The translations under genes and the position numbers were made by a program. Shown piece after piece: positions 53,344 through 62,685 of a DNA stretch of 64,000 nt; the stretch's first letter is position 1, and each line of letters starts with the position of its first letter. The notes under the pieces are model-generated. The model saw only the letters and a list, made by a program, of their open reading frames with translations. It did no database searches and was not told the DNA's origin. This stretch comes from Galeopsis tetrahit (Eukaryota > Streptophyta > Magnoliopsida > Lamiales > Lamiaceae), in contig OY776129.1 of assembly GCA_963675135.1 (NCBI GenBank), positions 9,163,201 to 9,227,200 on the forward strand. The letters are read 5' to 3'.

Positions 53344-55454
53344 CACCTTTTAATGTGTGGGTTTTAACCCCATTCCCCTTACCGCACTATACATTTGATC
53401 TCGATTAATGCCTTTTGTAAGCGGATCCGCAATATGTTCTTTTGACTTCACATAGTCAATGGAGATTACTCCACTTGAGATCAAATGTCTAACGGTGTTG
53501 TGTCTCCAACGAATTTGTCGAGATTTACCGTTATACATATTACTTTGTGCCCTCCCAATGGCCGACATGCTATCACAGTGTATCATCACTGGAGACACTG
53601 GTTTGTTCCAACCGGGAATACCCTCTAAGAAGTTTCGAGGCCATTCTGCTTCTTCACCACTTTGTCCAATGCAATAAACTCTGATTCCATTGTGGAACGA
53701 GCTATGCAAGTTTGCTTAGAGGATTTCCATGACACTGATCCTCTACCTATAGTGAATACATATCCACTAGTGGACTTGGAGTCTTTTGAATCAGATATCC
53801 AATTGGCATCATTGTATCCTTCCAACACTGCTGGATATTTTGTATACAAGATTCCAAAACTTAGCGTATGTTTCAAATACCTAAGGACTCTCATCAGAGC
53901 CTTCCAATGAATCTTGTTGGGGTTGCTCGTGAATCTACTAAGCTTACTAACTGAGTATGCTATATCAGGTCGTGTACAATTCGTTAAGTACATCAGACTT
54001 CCGATAATTCTAGCATACTTATGTTGATCCACTTGGTCTCCCTTATTTTTGGCTAAGTGCACATTTGGATCCACAGGAGTGTTAGCCGGGGGAACGTCAA
54101 AGACATCAAATTTTCTAAGCACATTCTCAACATAATGAGTTTGTGTTAGGACAATTCCGTCAGGAGTTCTAGAGATCTTTATCCCTAGTATGACGTCTGC
54201 TAGACCCATATCTTTCATGTCAAAAATTCGTTTCAAGATGTTCTTAGTTTTCATGATTATATCATGATTTCTTCCCGTTATTAGCATGTCATCTACGTAC
54301 AGACATACTATCACATATTCTTCGTGTGTGCCCTTAATGTAAATACATTTGTCACAATAATTCGTTTTGAAGCTATTTGATAACATCACTGTATCAAAAT
54401 TTGCATGCCATTGGAGAGGTGCTTGTTTTAGTCCGTACAAGGACTTAACAAGTTTGCACACCTTGTTCTCCTGGCCAGGTATAACAAACCCTTCAGGTTG
54501 TTCCATGTATATCTCCTCATCTAATTCCCCATTTAGGAATGTCGTTTTTACATCCATTTGGTGTATCTCAAGGTTGTGCAGTGCGAAAATAGCAATGAGC
54601 ACTCTAATGGATGTAATTCTCGTTACAGGAGAATACGTGTCGAAGAAATCGTATCTCTCCTTTTGTTTGAACCCTTTTGCTACTAAACGAGCTTTGTACT
54701 TATCAATTGATCCATCAGTCTTATACTTTCTCTTTAGGATCTATTTGCATCCTAAAGTTTTACAACCTGGTGGAAGATCAACTATCTCCCAAGTATGATT
54801 GTGCATGATAGACTCAATTTCGTTGTTTATAGCCTCTTTCCAGAGAGGAGCATATGGACTAGACAGTGCCTCTTGAACTGTTCGAGGTTCATTTTCCATC
54901 ATGTATGATAGAAAATCTGGCCCAAATGATTTTTCCTTTCTGGCCCTTTTACTGCATCTTGGTTCTTCATCAACCTTAGGTTCCGCATTAACATCTGGTG
55001 AACCAATTTCAATTTCATAAGTTCTCTTATGTGAATTTACTTCTTCCCTTTGATTCTTAGGGAATATTTTCTCGAAGAACACAACATTTCTTGACTCGAT
55101 AGTCATTCCTACGTTCATCTCCGGAACGTTTGATTTGTGCACCAGGAATCGATATGCACTACTATTATGTGCATACCCAATGAAGATGCAATCGACCGTT
55201 TTTTATCCTATTTTTACTTGTTTTGGCTTAGGTACTTTAACCTTAGCCAGACACCCCCACAATTTAAGGTAATTATAGGACGGGATTCTACCCTTCCATA
55301 ATTCATACGGAGTTTTATCAAATTTCTTGTGTGGTAACTTATTAAGAATATAGTTAGCTGAAAGTATGGCTTCCCCCCACATGTTCTGGGGTAAGCCCGA
55401 ACTAATCAACATAGCGTTCATCATCTCTTTCAGAGTTCTATTCTTGCGTTCTGC
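53344..55454 (-). pseudogene. Copia integrase C-terminus, RT and RNase H
   Basis: 55424-55203 is the integrase C-terminal part (GLPQNMWGEAILSANYILNK, YELWKGRIPSYNYLKLWGC). 55142-54741 is the linker to RT (KEAINNEIESIMHNHTWEIV). 54602-53625 is most of RT and RNase H: QMDVKTTFLNGELDEEIYME, LYVDDMLITGR, GSLMYLTNCTRPDIAYSVSK and GYNDANWISD..STSGYVF. A frameshift in KKQNGLE then leads to 53709-53350, ending with IDYVKSKEHIADPLTKGI. Gag, protease and the integrase core are missing because of a deletion ending at 55454-55510. Confidence 0.92.
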
Positions 55455-55510
55455 AACGCCATTTGATTGAGGCCGAACTAATCAACATAGCGTTCATCAT
55501 CTCTTTCAGA
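55398..55510. repeat. 37-bp duplicated filler at an internal deletion junction
   Basis: The segment from CCGAACTAATCAACATAGCG to ..CTCTTTCAG at 55398-55434 is repeated exactly at 55474-55510. There it joins the integrase region (..ATTTGATTGAGG) to LTR position AAATTGAGGTG, eating the first six bases of the LTR. This is a templated insertion at a deletion that removed the primer site, gag, protease and most of integrase. Confidence 0.9.
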
Positions 55511-56275
55511 AATTGAGGTGTATGTGTAGACGAAGATTAAATGCTGACACAGACTTAAACACGAAAGTCGAGGCTAGAGTTTGACTCTATCTCCGTAAGA
55601 CGTTATTGCCCCGTACACAGGTGCAATACATATCACTTGCAACCGTCCCCAAGATACAACGACTTAAAACTTCACAACTGTTGCACTACAAATCGGAAGC
55701 TATCGGCGAATCGCAAAATGGATATCCGGAACTTCCGATAAAACTCTAATGCAAGGACTTAGAATGCTTTGGAGGAAAAGAATGTAAGAAAGCTTTTGGC
55801 TTGAGTGATTTTGGAATGCAAATGTGGGGATCTATTTATAGACTTCCAAGAGTCTTTATGATAATAGTTGTGACTCTTCATAATAATCTCTTCTTTCCAA
55901 TAGTTACAACCTTTGGAAATAAATAATTATTCACCAAAAGGTATGTCTTTTAAATTAATGCAATAATTCTAAAAGACACCACCTTTAAATTAATGAAACA
56001 ATTCTAAAGGACACAACCTTTGAAATATAACATTTCACCAAAAGACATGACATTTCATGTCAAGTCACAATCCATCACTATTACCATTATAATAATTAAT
56101 ACATTCAACAATATATGTATTCACTCATTAAATGACCAACTTTAATATTAATTTCTCATTCACCCAAAATTTGGTTTTGAGAAATCAAATCAACTAAATC
56201 CATTTACGCAAAACGGATTATAAAATTGTCACTTAATATTTTATAAAATGTGGTCAAAACCAACATTTTCCAACA
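55511..56275 (-). mobile_element. 5' LTR of minus-strand copia, missing its first bases
   Basis: It matches 52017-52796 from AAATTGAGGTGTATG to ..CATTTTCCAACA, with small indels. The first ~6 bases and the adjoining primer binding site were removed by the internal deletion. CCTCC follows at 56276-56280. Confidence 0.93.
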
Positions 56276-56500
56276 CCTCCATCATTCTAATTCTCAATTG
56301 CTTAACCCTTCAAATCAAGAATTTATCATTTATGTATTTGGTGTTAGCAAAATAAGTGGACAATATAAGGCCGTGGCTCTTTTCCTGAAGCAGAAAAATA
56401 GTAGAAAAAGGTATGAGTGTAAGGTATATACCATTGGAAGTGGATCATGGAGAAGCATTGCGCCACCCGGTGCTCTCCTCCATTTCAATATATTTTAATG
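56276..56500 (+). pseudogene. F-box-associated (FBA) domain fragment
   Basis: The frame contains SNSQLLNPSNQEFIIYVFG, VSKISGQYKAVALFLKQ and YECKVYTIGSGSWRSIAPPG. These are typical FBA landmarks (LxNPxxxE, YGFGxxxxSxxYKVV, CxVYTLGxxSWRxI). It lacks the F-box and the start of the protein, and stops after LLHFNIF. Upstream coding would lie beyond the copia insertion, before 52012. It is not a close copy of the intact gene at 15877. A copia (52017-56275) landed in it. Confidence 0.7.
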
Positions 56501-56594
56501 TAGATGAGAGTCTATTTTGTGATGCAGATGACATATTTTGTGTAAAGCACCTTCATAGTAACATGAAAAAGATGATTTTTCAGGACTGAGTTGG
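56501..56594. other. Continuation of the F-box fragment, decayed
   Basis: Short sequence after the FBA stop reads DADDIFCVKHLHSN.. in another frame. It may be more of the broken F-box gene. It ends at the hairpin-element start (56595). Confidence 0.3.
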
Positions 56595-56634
56595 TCTCCT
56601 GTGCACAAATTAACAATCTTTCTATTTATGTTTG

Positions 56635-56860
56635 TTTTTATTTTAAATACAATTTTATATTTGTAATTTTTTCGCTGTTTTTTGTTTTAAATACAATTTT
56701 ATATGTTTGTATTTTTTTTCGCTATTTCTGTTTTTTTTTTTATTTTAAATACAATTTTATATTTGTAATTTTTTTCGCTATTTCTGTTTGTATTTTTTTT
56801 TATTTTAAATACAATTTTATATTTTTAATTTTCCCCTATTTCTGTTTGTAAATTTTCCCC
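56635..56860. repeat. Tandem array of ~65-bp AT-rich units
   Basis: About four units share TTTTAAATACAATTTTATAT, then TTGTAATTTTTTCGCTAT and TTCTGTTTG. Lengths vary with the T runs. The 86-residue frame across it is a by-product. Confidence 0.85.
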
Positions 56861-56899
56861 TATTTCAAAAAATTTATTTTAAATACAATTTTTCAATAT

Positions 56900-57440
56900 A
56901 ATAATAGTTACCACTTTTCAGTAACAAAATTACCACTTTTCAATAATAATAGTTACAACTTTTCAATAATAAAATTTTCACTTTTCACTATTAAAGATTA
57001 CACTTTTCAGTAACAAAATTTCCACTTTTCACCATTAAAGATTACACTTTTCAGTAACAAAATTACCACTTTTCTATAATGAGAATTACACTTTCAGTAC
57101 CACTTTTCAACAATAAGAATTACACTTTTCAGTAACGAAATCTACCACTTTTCAATAATAAAAATTATACTTTTAGTACCACTTTTCAACAATAAGAATT
57201 ACAATTTTCAGTAACGAAATCTACCACTTTTCAATAATAAAAATTACACTTTTCAGTACATATTTCAGTTAAAATATCTACCACTTTTCAATAATAAGAA
57301 TTACACTTTTCAGTTAAAATATACACTTTTCAATAATAAGAATTACACTTTTTAGTTAAAATTAAAATATCTACCACTTTCAATAATAATAATAACATTT
57401 TTCATTAACAAAATCTATCATTTTTCAATAATAAGAATAA
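56900..57440. repeat. CACTTTTCA minisatellite
   Basis: More than a dozen irregular units of about 30-40 bases are made from CCACTTTTCAATAATAA, GAATTACACTTTTCAGTA and ACAAAAT(C/T)TA. The same CACTTTTCA word forms the core repeats of 4230-4580. Confidence 0.88.
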
Positions 57441-57990
57441 TTTTAACGGTACAATTTATAATTAAATATACCAATTTTAATTAATTAAATTAACAATGAT
57501 AGCATAAGAAAAATAAAAATGAAAATTATAGATTATTTAATAATTGTAAATTAATTAATTATGAAAATTATAGATTGATTAATAATTTTAAATTAATTAA
57601 TTAAGTGATTTATTAATCTATAAAAACGAGAATGGTAAATTAATTAATAATTGTAAATATTCATCAATAAAAATGAGAATTGTAAATTACTTAATTAATT
57701 AATAGATTATATATTAATTAATAAATAGAGAAAAAAGAAAATTGGAATTATAACCGTAAAATAGAGAAGATTGAATAATAAGTGAGAGTGGAAGAATAAG
57801 GACAAAAGCATGTGTTAAGAAGGCATTGTGGGCAAAAAGGCATTCTAAAACATGTGTTGATTCATCAATCAACCATTTTTTTCAGGGTAGACAAAAATTA
57901 TCAATAAGTTGATAATAATCATTTAACTCAATTATAAATTGATTTATTATGATTTCATTGTTGTTTGTTCGTTTACTTTTCATTTTATAG

Positions 57991-58212
57991 GGACAATCCC
58001 TTGTCAAATCTAATTACTTACATAAAACAAGTGGCAACGGTTTATCAAAAGATCAAGCAAGGAAAATAACAAAGAAAAAGCAAGTGAGATTAGTCAAATT
58101 ATGGTGGTCATGTACTAATTTGATATACCCTGTTTTTATAATTATTGTATTTATTGTGGTTGAAAATTATTCAACTCTATGTCCTTTTGACCACTCTGTT
58201 TTTCAGATTTGA
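57991..58212 (+). other. Possible terminal exon of unknown gene
   Basis: After an acceptor-like TTTCATTTTATAG, a frame of 73 codons stays open in very AT-rich DNA. It reads GQSLVKSNYLHKTSGNGLSK, DQARKITKKKQVRLVKLWW, then a hydrophobic YPVFIIIVFIVV segment and a stop. The basic plus hydrophobic layout could be a membrane-anchored tail. I recognise no family and no partner exons, and chance is quite possible. Confidence 0.25.
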
Positions 58213-58883
58213 TTTTTTGAACAATATTCAAATGACTTGTTTTCATATTGAATTTGTATAATAATTGGAGATAGAAACGTATTTAAAAGTAGTTAATTAT
58301 TAGAATTTATAAGCATGATAAACTATGAACATTTGTGGTGAAAATTATTGGTAAAGAATTCTCTAAAATTATCAATTCATATTAAGAATATTTCAGAGAT
58401 AAATTCAGTAGAAATTGTGAAAAAAATTGGGTTCAGAGGTTTAGGAATTTTTATTAGTATAAATTGAAAAAAAAAAGGGGGGGTGTAGAGTTTTTGATGA
58501 ATTAAAAGAGGGGAAATGGTGTAAAAAAGAATTAGCCTTAAAACTCTTTCTCAGTTAGTTCACAGCAACATCAATTTTGATAAAAGGAATAACTGAGTGA
58601 CCAATTTTGATAGTGATTAAATGTGGGTGACCAAATGTGAAAAGGGTAAACTTGAGTGACTAAAAATGATATTTTCTCTTTTAAGCAAATTATGTGTTAC
58701 TCGTCCTTACCATAACACATATTGTCTCGTATAATAATATATAATTGTATTTATAGTAACACTGATCAAGAACATGTTTTTATGTTTGTCTTTTGAAAGT
58801 GTAGCGGAAAATATTATTAAAAAAAATCTTCTTTAAAAAAATAAAAATAACAATCAAACGTTGTGTACTCGAGTATATACTAG

Positions 58884-59033
58884 CCCTACCAGTCCCAATT
58901 TACTCCATCCATATATCTCTAAAAAAATAAAAATTCCATCCAAATATCTCTAAAAAAAATCAATTAAATACGTTTTTTATTATTATTATTTAGGTCTCAT
59001 ATCTTTCCTATTACAAATATATTAAATGGTAAG
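58884..59033. other. Short AT-rich spacer before the gypsy LTR
   Basis: About 150 bases without features, containing a duplicated (A)TCCATCCAAATATCTCTAAA-like motif (58915-58955). Confidence 0.5.
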
Positions 59034-60847
59034 TGATTTGTCGTGGGATTGCTCGAATTATGGGTGAATTGTGCTCTAAATATCAAGAAATGCTTGCAAG
59101 AATCGTGTAATCGTGAGTTAATTGTTCGACATTTTGGTACACGGATGTTCTTGTCCAATTTTTAGGTAAAATGAGAAGTTTCGGAGCAAACCACGAGAAA
59201 TCCAGCCGTTGGATCAATCCAATGAGTCAACCACAGGAAAGGCATCAAAAAGAGGGTCGAAAAGAGACGAGAATTGAGTCGATCGGGCACCTGGATCAAA
59301 AGATATGAGCAAAACGAGGATCAAGTGGAGAGGTGCACGACCGAGCCTCTGTCTCGGAACAGAGGAGCTCGAGACCGAGAGATTTTGGGGAAGGAAGAGG
59401 CACGGCCGAGCCCTCGTCTCGGGAGAGAGACGTCCGAGACCGAGAGATTTTGGGAAGGAAGAGGCACGGCCGAGACACAAGCTCGGCCGAGCTCGATGGT
59501 AGAGGAAAGTGGCCAGGGCACGGCCGAGACACGAGCACGGCCATGCTCCTGAAGGGAAAAATCGTGCGTGCGACTTTATGCACGGGCAGCTCGGCCGAGC
59601 CCCGTGCACGGCCGTGCTCCACCTGAAAATTTCACCTTCTCTCTCTTTTGACCTAGGGACACGTGCCAAGCTTTTTGGAAAGGGTATTTAAGCATCAATT
59701 TTCGTTTTTGAAGAGGAAGAAGCCATTGGAGGCCACACAAGCTCCCTACACATCCAAATTTCATCATCTTGCTCAATTTTAGCCTGTTTTTCTTAATTTA
59801 GCCATAGAATTGAGTGAATTTTCTTAGTTTAATTGTTATTGTGGGTTGTAATTTCATTTTCAAGCAAGGATTGAAGACTCCATTGAAGCACTTTAAGGTT
59901 TTTGTCTACATTTTCATTCAAAGAGGTGATACCTATACTTTTATTGAAGATTCTCGTGTTATTTATTATGGGTATGTTGAATTTCTCATTTGCTTTCCTT
60001 AATTTCATTAAATTAGCCATGGGCTTAGCAAATTGGTGTTTGGGTGTTATAGAATTGTGAGGGAATTAATGTTTTAGTTTGATTTTAATTGTGGAATTCA
60101 TTGGTAGGTTTATTGGTTAGGTTTATGGGTTTTGTTAGATTATTTGCAAGAACTCAACTATTAGGTGGTATTGGAAACTCAATTAATGCAACGAGAGTTG
60201 GTTAATCGGGGTAGATAGTATAATCGAAGGTTGAAAATCGGGTGAATAAGTAAATATTGGGTTATCGCAACGAGAGTTGGGTAATTTTCATTAGAACCCC
60301 ATTCATCTACATTAATTGCTTGAATTAACAATTGAGTTGTTAGTGAGAAGGCCATAGGAGTTTGGTTATGAGTATTTAAGTGGAAAAGCATAATTAGGGA
60401 CTAGTTAGTATAACGTAGGTAGATTCGAACCCCCTAGTTATGTGATTACCCGGGTAAGAAAATCTCTATTCATCCTCTCGATCCTAGGTTCTTCACGAGA
60501 TATATGCTTAGTGATTGCTTCTACCAAATTCCATCCAATGAATTACACACAGACTTCAACTATTAACATCGATTCCACACAAGGACAAACACCTAAACAC
60601 TACTCCTCCTCACTTGATTTCTATCGTATTCTTCTTAGTTATTTGCTTATCATTAATCGTCAATTGAGAATTTCCTTTATATTTGTTAGTACAAACCATG
60701 AATTTTTACTATATTCAAAGAACAACATGTACACTAAGGTTACTTTTACATACTAGTCCCACGGATCGATAATTTAACCGGGCCTTGCTTTTATTACATA
60801 CGAACCTCTTATACTTGAGGGGAACGTGTTGGTAAAACCACGTGTCA
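59034..60847 (+). mobile_element. 5' LTR of an Athila/Tat-type Ty3/gypsy element
   Basis: The right end ..CCACGTGTCA is fixed by the primer site at 60854. The left end is placed at TGATTTGTCGTGGG by analogy with the TGATT start of the other gypsy LTRs here; no partner LTR is in the window to confirm it. The middle (59320-59620) is GC-rich, with repeated CTCGGCCGAG/CACGGCCGAG words, as in the nested solo LTR at 35141-36929. The LTR is about 1.8 kb. Several short open frames in it are not genes. Confidence 0.7.
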
Positions 60848-60853
60848 AGTTTT

Positions 60854-60871
60854 TGGCGCCGCTGCCGGTGA
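60854..60871 (+). other. Primer binding site of the gypsy element
   Basis: TGGCGCCGCTGCCGGTGA lies seven bases after the LTR end. It is the same class as 37641-37658, with one change (GGTGA for GGGGA). Confidence 0.93.
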
Positions 60872-60996
60872 CTAGTTTTGTTTTTAAGTAAGTTAGTGTT
60901 TGTTGGTCTTGATTACTAGTGATTTTATTTTCTTGTTAGTAAGTTCTTTGTTTGTCTTGTCTTTGGAAATTGATACTTGGTTGATTCTATAGGTGC

Positions 60997-62649
60997 ATGA
61001 GCACAAGAGGAAGTGGGATCGACCCAATTCCTATTGATTTGGAAATTGGAGCTACCGCTAGAAGAAGAAATCGAGATCGGAATCAAAGACTTGAACAAGA
61101 GAGAGCAATGGCGGATAACCAAGGAAACAACAACAATCAAAACATCATTCTCCCTCCTATCGACAACCGAGTCATTGGAGCGGGGAATGAGGGTGGAGTC
61201 GGTCATGAGGAAGAGAGAACCATTCGGGATTATTTTGAACCACCGATTCAAAGGTACTATGATGGGATCGAGCGCCCTCCGATTGCGCCCAACAATTTCG
61301 AAATTAGCCCGAGTCTAATTCGAATGCTAGAGAAGAGGCAATTTGGAGGTGAGCCACTTGAAGATCCCAATCAACACTTGTCCCGATTCTTGGAGTATGC
61401 GGATACGGTCAAGATCAATGGGGTACATGAAAATACTTTGAAGATGAGGCTCTTTTCTTTCACCTTGAAAGATAAAACTAAGGAATGGCTTACCTCAATG
61501 ATCAACAACCGAGTAACCACATGGGACGAGCTAAGCAAAAGGTTCTTATTGAAGTTCTTCCCTCCATCCAAGACTCTTCAATGCAAGACCGAGATTACCC
61601 AATTTCTCCAAAGGGAGAATGAAAGCATCTATAGTGCATGGGAGAGATTCAAAAGTCTTTTGAGGAGGTGTCCTCAACATGGATTTGCGGAAGAGCAAAC
61701 GATTAGCTTCTTCTATAATGGATTGGGGCTCTCTTCAATGCAATACATTGATGCATCAGCGGGTGGGCAATTGTTTGCAAAGAGTGCAAGAGTAGCAAAG
61801 GAAATCATTGAAGCAATTGCTACAAACACCTACGATTGGCCTATTGATGGAAATAGACCCAATAGAGTTTCTCAAATTGGGAATAACTCTACATCATTGG
61901 GTGATACAATCAAGATGCTCTTGGACAAGGTTGAGTTAATGGAGAACAATCATAGGAGAGAAAATTTTGGTGGGGGAATGGAAATGCCTAACATGTTGAA
62001 CCAAGTGGAAGATGCTAACTACATGGGGAGGCCCCAATATCAACAAGGAAATTTTCAAGGAAATTTTCACGAACCATTCCCAAACCAAGATCCTAATCAA
62101 AACCGTTTCCAACAACATGCCCAAGCCCAATTCCAAGGAAATCCTCCTTACAACCTAAATGTTCGGAAACATGAAAACTTCTCTTATGGAAATCCTAAGG
62201 CCGCTCTCACACTCCCTCCGGGATTTGATCCGGGTGCTCGTGCACCAAACAATGAGGGGAGACCACATTTGGAAGACTTGTTGACCACTTTCATAGCTCA
62301 AAATAATCAAACGACGGCTCAACAAAACCAAAAGATAGAAAGGTTGGATGAACAAATGCTCTCAATGGCCAAGAAAATGAAGAACATATAGTTTCACATG
62401 AGCCAAATTGCTTCTTCAAGCGGTGGAAACCAAAATGGCAAGTTTCCTTCCACTACGGAAACTAATCCTAAAGAGCATTGCAAAAAAGTTGAGCTAAGGA
62501 GTGGGAAGAGTTATGAGGGCCCAAGTATGCCAATTGAGAGAGGGGAGAAGGTTGATGAAGAGGAGGGAAATGGAGAAGACTTTGTGATTGTGGAAGAAGA
62601 AGTGGGGATTGAAGAAACAAAGGAAAATGAAGAGGTGAACAAAGAATAG
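60997..62649 (+). pseudogene. Athila/Tat-type gypsy gag (two in-frame stops)
   Basis: The frame opens with MSTRGSGIDPIPIDLEIGAT after the primer site and leader. Residues ~70-230 are the retrotransposon gag domain: TIRDYFEPPIQRYYDGI, ISPSLIRMLEKRQFGGEPLE, LKMRLFSFTLKDKTKEWLTS, WDELSKRFLLKFFPPSKTLQ and ESIYSAWERFKSLLRRCPQH. After a Gln/Asn-rich region a TAG at 62389 interrupts, and the same frame continues (MSQIASSSGGNQ..KKVELRSGKSYEGP) to another TAG at 62647. KxVxLRSGK is a usual marker before the Athila protease. Gag forms the particle in the cytoplasm. Confidence 0.92.
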
Positions 62650-62685
62650 AGGATCCCTAAGTGGAAGAAAGTCAAAGAAGCAAAG

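Larger units (their letters stand above)
56595..58883. mobile_element. Hairpin-ended repetitive element, copy 3 (about 2.3 kb)
   Basis: It starts TCTCCTGTGCAC in a TTGG context, like copy 2, and ends GTACTCGAGTATATACTAG, the same hairpin plus CTAG end as copy 2. The interior holds two tandem arrays (56635-56860 and 56900-57440), the latter of CCACTTTTCAATAATAA units. An exon-like frame lies at 57991-58212. The unit words and ends connect it to 4108-4682 and 19514-19726. The boundaries are inferred from the ends only. Confidence 0.45.

Noticed and set aside
22494..54602. Endogenous pararetrovirus sequence among the reverse transcriptases
   Set aside because: All RT stretches are flanked by copia, gypsy or LINE domains in the order typical of those elements. 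No movement protein, coat protein or pararetroviral domain was seen.
56591..56851. Phe/Tyr/Ile-rich frame resembling membrane protein
   Set aside because: It is translated AT-rich tandem repeat.
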